Assembly (NCBI GenBank): GCA_012960035.1
Contig: DUBZ01000041.1
Coordinates: 62,407 to 126,406 of the forward strand
Reading direction: 5' to 3'
Source: Myxococcales bacterium
GTDB lineage: Bacteria > Myxococcota_A > UBA9160 > UBA4427
Length of the DNA stretch: 64,000 nt
The notes beneath the pieces were generated by a model, which saw only the letters and a list, made by a program, of their open reading frames with translations, was not told where the DNA came from and ran no database searches. The first letter of the stretch is position 1. Each line of letters begins with the position of its first letter. Shown in pieces: positions 34,201 to 41,646 of this stretch. The position numbers and the translations under genes were made by a program.

Positions 34201-34629
34201 ATGAGTCAATCACCGTTACCCGAAACAGACTGGGATCTCACCCGGGCATTTTGGCAAGCCGCGAAAGAGAATGAGTTCGTGATGCCGCGCTGCGCGGGTT
34301 GTGAGCGCTACGTCTGGTATCCAGAAGAACAATGCCCGCACTGCGGCGCCGGCGACGTCCTTTGGGTTCAAGTCGAAGGAAGAGGCCTGCTTTTTTCATG
34401 GGCCGAAGTGCGGCACCCGCTGCACCCCCCGTATAAGAACCAGCTTCCCTACATCACGGGGATCGTGGCGCTGGAGGTCGATCCACGCGTCCACTATGTG
34501 ACCCGGATCGTCGAATGTACGACGCGCGAACTTGTGATCGAGATGCCGATGGAAGTTGTCTATCGCGAACTTTCGTTTCACGAGGTCGAGGGCGCCGTGG
34601 TTGCGCCGGTATTCCGTCCAGTTGCCTGA
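34201..34629 (+). CDS. DUF35 / OB-fold zinc-ribbon protein
   Basis: A 142-residue protein with an N-terminal rubredoxin-like zinc ribbon (C31-x2-C34 ... C45-x2-C48) and a C-terminal OB fold (LFSWAEVRHPLHPPY ... LPYITGIVALEVD). In the Ltp2 and HMG-CoA-synthesis systems DUF35 proteins bind the acyl-CoA substrate and hold the thiolase-fold partner, which is encoded 24 bases upstream here. ATG start. It completes a ligase, thiolase-like, DUF35 module. Confidence 0.93.
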   Translation: MSQSPLPETDWDLTRAFWQAAKENEFVMPRCAGCERYVWYPEEQCPHCGAGDVLWVQVEGRGLLFSWAEVRHPLHPPYKNQLPYITGIVALEVDPRVHYVTRIVECTTRELVIEMPMEVVYRELSFHEVEGAVVAPVFRPVA

Positions 34630-34784
34630 GCCGGGTTGAGGTAGATCGCGGTGAGTCGGCTAGGGAAGGGAGCGCCATGCGATGGCTGCTGGTTTGGCCT
34701 CGCGCTATCGTACGAGCCAGCGTAAGACCTGCAAACCTCTAGCCGAGTGAGAGACCGATCTTCGGGAGCGATGAGAGATTCAAC

Positions 34785-36065
34785 ATGAGTTCGCGCCCAC
34801 CGCTAAGCCCAGTCAAGATCGCCGGCTTCAGTCTGTTGACTCTGGTGTTATTTGCCGTCGTCTTCGAGTTTGGCTCGTGGGGGCTGCTCAGAGCTTTCGA
34901 TGCGAAAATGAACACGCGGTACAACCGGATCGCTTCGGGCTATTCGGTTTTTCGCACCACGCCCAATTTTACGTTCATCACGAACAAGACAGACCCTTCT
35001 CAATCCGACATCACGACCGAATCGCACGGCTTCGTTCATGACACCCCGTTAAGCGAAGCGAAGCCCGAAGGGACGATCCGAGTATTTCTAAACGGCGGGT
35101 CGGCGCTGTTTGGGGCGGGGCAGGCGGCGGTGTACGAGCCGGCCAAGAAATTTCCGCGTGGGCTCTACAGCTATCCGTTGAGTATCGCGGGCAAGCTTAA
35201 GGCGATCTTGAAAGAGAAACGGCCTGATCTCGACTTCGAAGTCATTAACGCCGCTGCGTATACGAAGAAAATGCACCAGTCGATTCCCGACTATCTCGCG
35301 ACAATTTCACGCATGTCGCCGGACTTCGTGATCAACATGGACGGCTACAACGACCTGAATGCGTTTAGTTCGGGCACCCCTTACGCGGACCTCCACGAAG
35401 AACTGCAGACCTACATAGACCTCGAAGCAGCGCCTCGTTTTCCAGAGACGTTGAGTTCGTATCAGGTCGCGAAGCGGATCGTGGGCCGGCTATTTGTAAC
35501 GCCCTTCGCGACCGGGCTCAGTATTCGAGTCGAAGACGCGCCGCCCTCTGAGACGGTTCCGCATCGCGAGTATCTGAAGAAGAAGCCGGAGTTCGTCGCG
35601 GCGTCGGCGCGTTTTCTCGACATCGTTGATCACTACACCGCGCTCATGCGGCAGGACGGCGTCGAGTTTATGTTCGGCTTGCAGCCCATGGTTGACCGCG
35701 GGGAGAACAAAGCCCTCACGGAGTCGGAGGCAGCCTGGCAGCGTTACGTGCAGTCCTTCAAAGACGAGCACCCCGACTATCGTTTGATCATCCGGTATTT
35801 CTTCGACGACTACCTGTCCGACCAGCTCGAAGCACGTGTGACGAAAGCTGGATTTCGATACGTCGATTTTGGGCGGGCATCCCAGGCGCTGAGTTCGGAC
35901 TTCCAGCTGTTTACGGATTACTGTCACCTGACGGTCCCCGGCAATGAGTTCATCGCCCAGCATATGGCTGACTTTGTCCTGGAAAAGCTGGCGTCGAATG
36001 GGGCCTCTGAATCGGGGCCACGAAGCAAATTGGCATTCGTGGCGTCCGACGGAGGGGGGCAGTGA
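34785..36065 (+). CDS. SGNH/GDSL-like hydrolase, membrane-anchored
   Basis: A 426-residue protein with an N-terminal hydrophobic helix (about 9-28), then a periplasmic domain. SGNH blocks can be placed: Ser in NGGSALFGAG (about 103-112, block I), NAAAY (block II), MDGYNDL with the GxND element (block III) and the C-terminal Asp-His pair in FTDYCHLTVPGN (block V, DxxH). All four catalytic elements appear present, although block I has GGS in place of GDS. Such proteins act on acyl groups of cell-surface glycans. It precedes a GT-C-like gene. Confidence 0.8.
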   Translation: MSSRPPLSPVKIAGFSLLTLVLFAVVFEFGSWGLLRAFDAKMNTRYNRIASGYSVFRTTPNFTFITNKTDPSQSDITTESHGFVHDTPLSEAKPEGTIRVFLNGGSALFGAGQAAVYEPAKKFPRGLYSYPLSIAGKLKAILKEKRPDLDFEVINAAAYTKKMHQSIPDYLATISRMSPDFVINMDGYNDLNAFSSGTPYADLHEELQTYIDLEAAPRFPETLSSYQVAKRIVGRLFVTPFATGLSIRVEDAPPSETVPHREYLKKKPEFVAASARFLDIVDHYTALMRQDGVEFMFGLQPMVDRGENKALTESEAAWQRYVQSFKDEHPDYRLIIRYFFDDYLSDQLEARVTKAGFRYVDFGRASQALSSDFQLFTDYCHLTVPGNEFIAQHMADFVLEKLASNGASESGPRSKLAFVASDGGGQ

Positions 36066-36084
36066 CCAGCGGGCGGCTGGCTTC

Positions 36085-37869
36085 GTGATCGAGCGCCAGT
36101 TCTTTTGGGCGGGTGCTCTGGCGATCGTCTCTGCTGGGTTGGTGGTCTACGTCGAACAGCTCGGCTTTTACTTCACCGACGTCGACACGTTTTCGCTGAT
36201 CGCAACGAGCCGCCTCCATTCGTTTGACGAGTTCATGTCGATCTTCACCTCGCCCATGATGAAGGGCCACCTTCCGAACGCGCTGTTCTTTAGGCCATTT
36301 GCGAGTTTGACTTGGGGGGGCGACGAACTGATCTGGGGCATGAATCCCCTTGGCTACCACCTGACCGATCTATTGATCCATCTCGCCAACTCGTTGCTCC
36401 TGTTCCAGCTGGTTCGGCGAACCGCACGTTTTCAAACGGGCGTCGGCAATGCACCCGACGGGATCAGTCGGGGTGACGTAGAGGGACTTGTCGCCGGCGG
36501 ACTCTTTGTGATCCATCCGGTTGCGGTTGAAACCGTGAGCGCCATTGCGCGCCGTCCCGACCTGCTGTTCGGCTTCTTTGCGCTGCTCGCACTCAACTTT
36601 GCGCTGCGCTTTATTCGCTTCGAGTCGAATCGAGACCGGCTCGCGATCGCGGTTTGCTGTGTGCTTGGGCTCGCTTCGAAAGACTCCGCGGTGATCGTGC
36701 TCGCACTCGTGGGAGCGTTTGGCTTTTGTCTCTGTGAGACGGATTCGTTCCGCGAACGACTTTTCTTCTGCGTGCGTCTTTGTTGGGTGCCGCTCGTAGC
36801 GGTCGCGCTTTACATCGGCGCGCGCAGTCTGGTGCTCGGCGGATTGGGGGGATACGAGACCGCATTCGGTGTCGAGCTCACGTCGGTCGTCAAGACGAGT
36901 TCGCTGGTGTTGCTTTGTGCATTCACGATCCCGGGCCAACTCGATTCGTGTACGTCTTCTTTCGCGCCCTTTACCGCGTTGGTGACGGTCGCGTTTTTTG
37001 TGCTCAGCGCGCTGCGACTCCTGTCCGATCGCACGGCGCCGGAAGCTCGAAGGGTTGCCTTTGGTTGGTTGTGCCTCTCATTGTTCTTCGTGTTGTACCT
37101 GGCGACGCGGACGGTTGCATTAACGCGCACGATGTACGCCCTCATTCCATTTCTCTGTATCCTGCTCGCATGGGCGTGTGTCGATAGTGGCGCGCTGCTT
37201 CGAGACTTCAGAAAACGATCTGCCGGAGGCTTGGCAAGCACGCTCTCGCGCTTGGGATTGATGGGGATCAGTTTTGCAATTGTCGGTGCGATGTTTCTTG
37301 CCGCGCTGCGGGGCCAGTACGTTGACGAATGGCGTGCCATGGGAGAATTGACTCGTGAGATCGTCGACGCAATCGATCCACTGGTCGCGTCGGTTCCAGC
37401 CGGAAGTACGGTCTACACGGTCAACCTGCCGTTCAAGGCAAGCGACCCCCAACCCAGGCTTCGCGATCATCCGATCCTTGACGACTACAGCCTCCAGGGT
37501 TGGGTCGACCTCGCGCACCCCAAAAAGCAGCTTTCGATCGTCGGCCTCACCCGCGTTCGAATGCAGCTGAATGATCCCGGGGAGCTTTCGTCGCGGGTTT
37601 CGTTCGACCCTGTAACGGCGAGGTTGTTTACGGACGTGGCCACAAGCGGGCGGGTTGAAGCGTTCCTCAAAAAAAGAAAGTGGGGGAAAGAGCATCCTCT
37701 TGAAGTCGTTCGTCATGAACGGGACGGGTCGGGAAGCCGGCTCGAGATCCAGCTTCTCCCCGAGGCTTTCGAGCCCGGACCGATCGCATTCTGGGTTTTC
37801 GTCGGCAATCGCGTCGAACTGGCTCGACACGAAGCGTTTCAGTTTTCTCATGATGGAGCAGGCCAGTGA
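36085..37869 (+). CDS. Polytopic glycosyltransferase-like (GT-C fold) membrane protein
   Basis: A 594-residue protein with about 11-12 hydrophobic helices in its first 400 residues and a soluble C-terminal domain of about 190 residues. The first luminal loop has an acidic motif (YFTDVDTFSL), and LFVIHPVAVETVSAIARRPDLLFGFFALLAL is a signature of DUF1736/PMT-type GT-C enzymes. Starts at GTG 36085, the most likely start after the SGNH gene stop at 36065; an upstream frame overlaps that gene. Likely uses a lipid-linked sugar to modify a surface molecule. The soluble part is unassigned. Confidence 0.78.
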   Translation: MIERQFFWAGALAIVSAGLVVYVEQLGFYFTDVDTFSLIATSRLHSFDEFMSIFTSPMMKGHLPNALFFRPFASLTWGGDELIWGMNPLGYHLTDLLIHLANSLLLFQLVRRTARFQTGVGNAPDGISRGDVEGLVAGGLFVIHPVAVETVSAIARRPDLLFGFFALLALNFALRFIRFESNRDRLAIAVCCVLGLASKDSAVIVLALVGAFGFCLCETDSFRERLFFCVRLCWVPLVAVALYIGARSLVLGGLGGYETAFGVELTSVVKTSSLVLLCAFTIPGQLDSCTSSFAPFTALVTVAFFVLSALRLLSDRTAPEARRVAFGWLCLSLFFVLYLATRTVALTRTMYALIPFLCILLAWACVDSGALLRDFRKRSAGGLASTLSRLGLMGISFAIVGAMFLAALRGQYVDEWRAMGELTREIVDAIDPLVASVPAGSTVYTVNLPFKASDPQPRLRDHPILDDYSLQGWVDLAHPKKQLSIVGLTRVRMQLNDPGELSSRVSFDPVTARLFTDVATSGRVEAFLKKRKWGKEHPLEVVRHERDGSGSRLEIQLLPEAFEPGPIAFWVFVGNRVELARHEAFQFSHDGAGQ

Positions 37870-38504
37870 TGTCCGATGCTCCGAATACCGTGCGACCGCG
37901 TGACGCGGCGAGCCTCTTGATCGTGCGCGAGCGCCGCGGTCAACATCAAGTATTGATGGGCAAGCGTTCGTCCAAAGATCGCTTCATGCCCGACGTATTT
38001 GTTTTCCCGGGTGGGCGAGTCGACCCGAGCGACGCAGACGTGCCGGTCCGCACCCCATTGCCACGTCGTCAACTCGAAAGACTCGGTCCGGCCTTGCCCG
38101 AGCGACGGGCGCGCATGCTCGCGGTGGCGGCGGTTCGTGAGACGTTCGAAGAGACGGGCCTCGTAGTAGGTGAACAGCGCGCAGGTGAATTGCGACCCCA
38201 CCTGAAAGGGCTCGAGTACATCGCCCGGGCGATCACGCCGGCACAGTCTCCTATTCGCTATCACGCACGGTTTTTCATGACTCGGGAAGAGCACATCACG
38301 GGCAAGCTGCGCAGCAATGGCGAATTGATCGAGATGAATTGGCTTAGTTTCGATCAAGCGCGCGAAGCGGCCAGCGTCGACGTGACCCAGATGGTGTTGG
38401 ACGAGGCCCAGTACCGGCTCGCGAAGCGGCCGTTTCGAGGCGTTCCGCTGATTTGTTATCGCCACGGTGTGATTCAGCGGCGCTACCGCGAGTCGGGCAA
38501 GTGA
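37866..38504 (+). CDS. Nudix hydrolase
   Basis: A 212-residue Nudix-fold hydrolase of nucleoside-diphosphate-linked compounds, perhaps CoA derivatives or NUDT7/19-like acyl-CoAs. The Nudix box is seen as AAVRETFEETGLVVGE (about 94-109), carrying the RExxEExG core, and the preceding FPGGRVDPSD matches the substrate loop. The insertion between the GG and the box (about 20 residues) is longer than usual, as in NUDT19-like proteins. GTG 37866 or ATG 37869 start, overlapping the end of the GT-C gene. Confidence 0.88.
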   Translation: MMSDAPNTVRPRDAASLLIVRERRGQHQVLMGKRSSKDRFMPDVFVFPGGRVDPSDADVPVRTPLPRRQLERLGPALPERRARMLAVAAVRETFEETGLVVGEQRAGELRPHLKGLEYIARAITPAQSPIRYHARFFMTREEHITGKLRSNGELIEMNWLSFDQAREAASVDVTQMVLDEAQYRLAKRPFRGVPLICYRHGVIQRRYRESGK

Positions 38505-38631
38505 GGAGGATGCGCGAAGCGTTCAACCTCCGCCCTCCTCGGGCCGCTAAGGTCACGGTTCCCGACGTGGGGTTGGCCCTTGGGCTGCTAGACTCCGCGC
38601 GCATTCAAGACGGAAGGTCGACAAAATCGCA

Positions 38632-39669
38632 ATGAGCAAAAAAGTTGCACTCATCACTGGAGTCACGGGGCAGGACGGCTCGTACCTCGCCGAATTCCTG
38701 CTCGACAAGGGCTATGACGTTCACGGCATCGCCCGGCGCACGTCGCTGTTCAATCGTGCAAGGGTCGAAGACCGAGTCCGCAAGGCGCGCAGTGACGGGG
38801 ACGTCTACGAACTTCACTACGGCGACATGGGCGACTCGAGCAGCATTAACCGCATTTTGAGCCAGGTTCGCCCGTCGGAGCTGTACAACCTCGCCGCGCA
38901 GTCCCACGTGGGCGTCTCGTTTGATCAGCCGGAATACACCTCCGATGTCGACGCCACCGGGGTACTGCGCTTTCTCGAAGGGATCCGATCCCTGGGCTTG
39001 CCGACTCGCTTTTATCAGGCTTCGACGTCCGAGCTGTACGGCAAAGTCGAAGAAGTGCCGCAGACCGAAACCACACCGTTTCATCCGTGCTCACCGTATG
39101 CGGTTGCAAAGCTCTATGGCTATTGGATCGTGCGCAACTACCGCGAAGCGTATGACATGCATGCGAGCAACGGCATCTTGTTCAATCACGAGTCTCCGCG
39201 CCGTGGCGAAAACTTCGTGACACGCAAAGTCACCCTCGGACTCGCACGCATCAAAGCCGGCCAGCAAGAAACGATTTCGATGGGCAACATCGATTCGAAG
39301 CGCGACTGGGGCTATGCCGCCGACTACGTTGAGATGATGTGGTTGATGTTGCAGCAGGAGGTCCCGGACGACTTCGTGGTCGCGACCGGAGAAACTCACA
39401 CCGTGCGCGAATTCATCGAGCACGCCGCTGACATCGCTGGCTATCAGATCGAATGGGAAGGCAGCGACGTCAATGAAGTGGCCCGCGATGCGAAGTCGGG
39501 CAAGGTGATCGTCGACATCGATCCGCGCTTCTATCGGCCCGCCGAGGTGGACTTGCTCCTCGGCGACCCCAGCAAGGCCAAGAACGTTTTGGGCTGGGAG
39601 CCCAAGGTGAAGTTCGAAGCGCTAGTCGAGATGATGATGCGGGCCGACCTCGAAGAGGTCGGGCTCTAA
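38632..39669 (+). CDS. gmd: GDP-mannose 4,6-dehydratase
   Basis: A 345-residue SDR enzyme making GDP-4-keto-6-deoxymannose, the precursor of GDP-fucose, rhamnose and perosamine. Visible: [19 protein letters not shown] (about 8-26, GxxGxxG), [21 protein letters not shown] with the catalytic Thr/Glu, YAVAKLY (YxxxK, about 155-161) and the [15 protein letters not shown] motif. The full set of catalytic residues is present and the length is normal. No GMER/fcl gene follows, so the final sugar is unknown; a class I methyltransferase gene lies convergent downstream. Confidence 0.97.
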   Translation: MSKKVALITGVTGQDGSYLAEFLLDKGYDVHGIARRTSLFNRARVEDRVRKARSDGDVYELHYGDMGDSSSINRILSQVRPSELYNLAAQSHVGVSFDQPEYTSDVDATGVLRFLEGIRSLGLPTRFYQASTSELYGKVEEVPQTETTPFHPCSPYAVAKLYGYWIVRNYREAYDMHASNGILFNHESPRRGENFVTRKVTLGLARIKAGQQETISMGNIDSKRDWGYAADYVEMMWLMLQQEVPDDFVVATGETHTVREFIEHAADIAGYQIEWEGSDVNEVARDAKSGKVIVDIDPRFYRPAEVDLLLGDPSKAKNVLGWEPKVKFEALVEMMMRADLEEVGL

Positions 39670-39694
39670 CCAGCTCGTCGTATACTGACGTCGC

Positions 39695-40450
39695 TCAGGC
39701 CAGCCTCGCGACGACCACGATCAGGTCGGCTTCCGGTGTGAAGGGCGTCCCTTGGTAGTCGCCGTCCAAGCTCACGAGGTCGAGTCCGGCGCGGTTTAGC
39801 AGCGGCTCGATCTGTCGGCTGAGTAGATAGCGGTGTTGTAGTGGGGCCGCGATGGTATGTCCACCTTCCCTGGGCTCGTGGACATAGACGACGTCCATGC
39901 GCTGTTCTTCCCGCCACCACTGACTTTGTTCAGTGACGTGATACGTGATGCCTTCGTGGGTAATCGTGGCGATGTCCTCCGGCGCGTCGTCCTCTGCGTC
40001 TTCGTCCTGCTCCGGATCGTCATGGAAATTGTCCGCGCTATACGCGTCAAAGATGAACTGGCCGGCGGGCGTCAGGTGTGACGCAATATTTTGGAGACAT
40101 GCCTCGACGTCCGACTGCGAGGTAAGGCAGAAAAGCCCGCTGTAAGGGATCAGGATGCGGTCGAACTTTTGGTCGAAAGCGAATTGCCGCATGTCGCCGA
40201 GTACGAGCGCGCCCTTGTTTCCGTCTACACGCTGGAGCCGAGCTTCTGCAAGTGCGAGCAGCTCCCGGCTCGCGTCGAGTCCTGTGATCTGAAGACCCTC
40301 TGTGGCGAGTGCTTCGAGCACGCGTCCGTATCCGCATCCAAGTTCGAGCACAGAGTCCGCGCCGCGGCATCGTGCGCGGTAAAAGTCGAGGTCGCCGGGA
40401 TTTCCGAGGTGCAGTGCTGCGTAGAGCTCTGCCGGGTAAGGCTGATTCAT
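39695..40450 (-). CDS. Class I SAM-dependent methyltransferase
   Basis: A 251-residue methyltransferase with motif I VLELGCGYGRVLEAL (about 34-48), followed by acidic ITGLDASREL (about 56-65). The middle carries FIFDAYSADNF and a long acidic insertion (EQDEDAEDDAPEDI), then a TITHEGITYHVTEQSQWWREEQR region. The substrate is unknown; the structure resembles methyltransferases acting on small molecules or sugars. ATG start. Minus strand, convergent with gmd and followed downstream by nothing on this strand. Confidence 0.85.
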   Translation of the reverse strand: MNQPYPAELYAALHLGNPGDLDFYRARCRGADSVLELGCGYGRVLEALATEGLQITGLDASRELLALAEARLQRVDGNKGALVLGDMRQFAFDQKFDRILIPYSGLFCLTSQSDVEACLQNIASHLTPAGQFIFDAYSADNFHDDPEQDEDAEDDAPEDIATITHEGITYHVTEQSQWWREEQRMDVVYVHEPREGGHTIAAPLQHRYLLSRQIEPLLNRAGLDLVSLDGDYQGTPFTPEADLIVVVARLA

Positions 40451-40503
40451 GATTGAAAGTTACGAGTCTGGCTGAAATTCGCTAGCGAGCGACTTGCTCC
40501 GGC

Positions 40504-40926
40504 TTACGCTTCGAGCTGTTCGACCTTGATCCCGACGGTCTTCAGTAATTCAAGTGAGTCGCGCACTCGATAGTCTTCGCCGTAAAAAATCTCTCGAACG
40601 TTACCGAGGTTGATGAGGCGCTTCGCGCACGCCGAGCAGGGCAGGTGCGTGACAAATACGATTTTTTCGACATGTCTAGGTGCGTCGCAGTTGATGACTG
40701 CGTTTTCTTCCGAGTGGAGACAGCCGCAATTGCCGGGCTCCTCGCGGTCGCATCGGTTAGGGAGTCCAGTCGCGTTGCCGTTGTAGCCGACCGCGAGCAC
40801 TTTGCGGTAGTCGGTGCTCGTGATCACCGTACCGACGTTCAAGCGCACGCAGGTCGATCGATTGGCCAGCGTACGTGCCAAGTCCATGTAGATGCTTTCA
40901 AAACTCGGTCGCATCTTGTCTTCCAT
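40504..40926 (-). CDS. Deoxycytidylate (dCMP) deaminase family protein
   Basis: A 140-residue zinc deaminase of the CMP/dCMP family. The ligands are seen as HSEENAV (His and catalytic Glu, about residues 71-77, with Ser in place of the common Ala) and PCSACAK (two Cys). Other family segments include CVRLNVGTVIT, VGYNGN, and GCLHSEE. It makes dUMP from dCMP for thymidylate synthesis, or acts like ComEB. Starts at ATG 40926 or at ATG 40914; a GGAAG element fits the second. Minus-strand gene, 53 bases from the methyltransferase. Confidence 0.9.
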   Translation of the reverse strand: MEDKMRPSFESIYMDLARTLANRSTCVRLNVGTVITSTDYRKVLAVGYNGNATGLPNRCDREEPGNCGCLHSEENAVINCDAPRHVEKIVFVTHLPCSACAKRLINLGNVREIFYGEDYRVRDSLELLKTVGIKVEQLEA

Positions 40927-41175
40927 GCTGGCGTGGTTTCCTCGTTTGGGTGGGGTCGGTGGCGTGAGGCTTGCGCAACGCAATGTCGCACGACTTGCCT
41001 GTTGCTGATAGACGTTTTGCTGAAGTTGGGTGTCGAAGGGGAATGCGCAACCGAGGTTGAAAGTGGCTGCCGTGTTGGGCTGACAATCTACCCGAGTCGC
41101 TGCTCACCCGAAACGACCCGGGATTTTCTCCGTTTCCCCTCACAAGTGCGGCGCACATGACCGAATTAGAGGGGG

Positions 41176-41511
41176 ATGCGACACCTCATTACTTTGGCGA
41201 TTGTCGGGCTCGCGCTGGCGAACAGTGGTTGTTTCGTCTTCGATGAAATTGACAAGGGCATGGCGATGTTGGAAAAACACTCGCCGCCTTCGAAGAAGCA
41301 AGGCGAGAAGGTCGAGGCAGACAGCGGTCTTTCGTTTGCCGCTCTGCGTGAGCGAGGGCAGAATGCGCTCGGCGACTTGTCGGTCAAGGTAGAGGAAGCC
41401 ATGGCGAAAGCTCCGGACCCGGCCAACGTGGTGATCACGTGTGAGACCGAAGGTCGGACCGAATTTACCCGCAAGTTCGACTGTCTAAGTCGCGGCGGGC
41501 GAGTTCGATAG
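41176..41511 (+). CDS. Small putative lipoprotein
   Basis: A 111-residue protein of unknown function. The N-terminal signal LITLAIVGLALANSGC resembles a lipoprotein signal, though the residue at -3 (Asn) is unusual. The rest is hydrophilic, acidic-basic and mostly helical (KKQGEKVEADSGLS, VKVEEAMAKAPD), ending with a Cys-containing segment (VITCETEGRTEFTRKFDCLS). Start at ATG 41176 preceded closely by GAGGGGG. Free-standing; 105 bases precede pepN. Confidence 0.7.
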   Translation: MRHLITLAIVGLALANSGCFVFDEIDKGMAMLEKHSPPSKKQGEKVEADSGLSFAALRERGQNALGDLSVKVEEAMAKAPDPANVVITCETEGRTEFTRKFDCLSRGGRVR

Positions 41512-41646
41512 CGTCGCGTACGGCAAGCAATCCATCCCCTGAGTTCGGAAAGCGACTCGCACTGTCCCCATCGTGGGCTGTCGCGAAATGGTTTGCTATT
41601 GCCTAACGGCTAGCGAGTGAGCCGAGTCATCAACCGAGGAGGGTAC

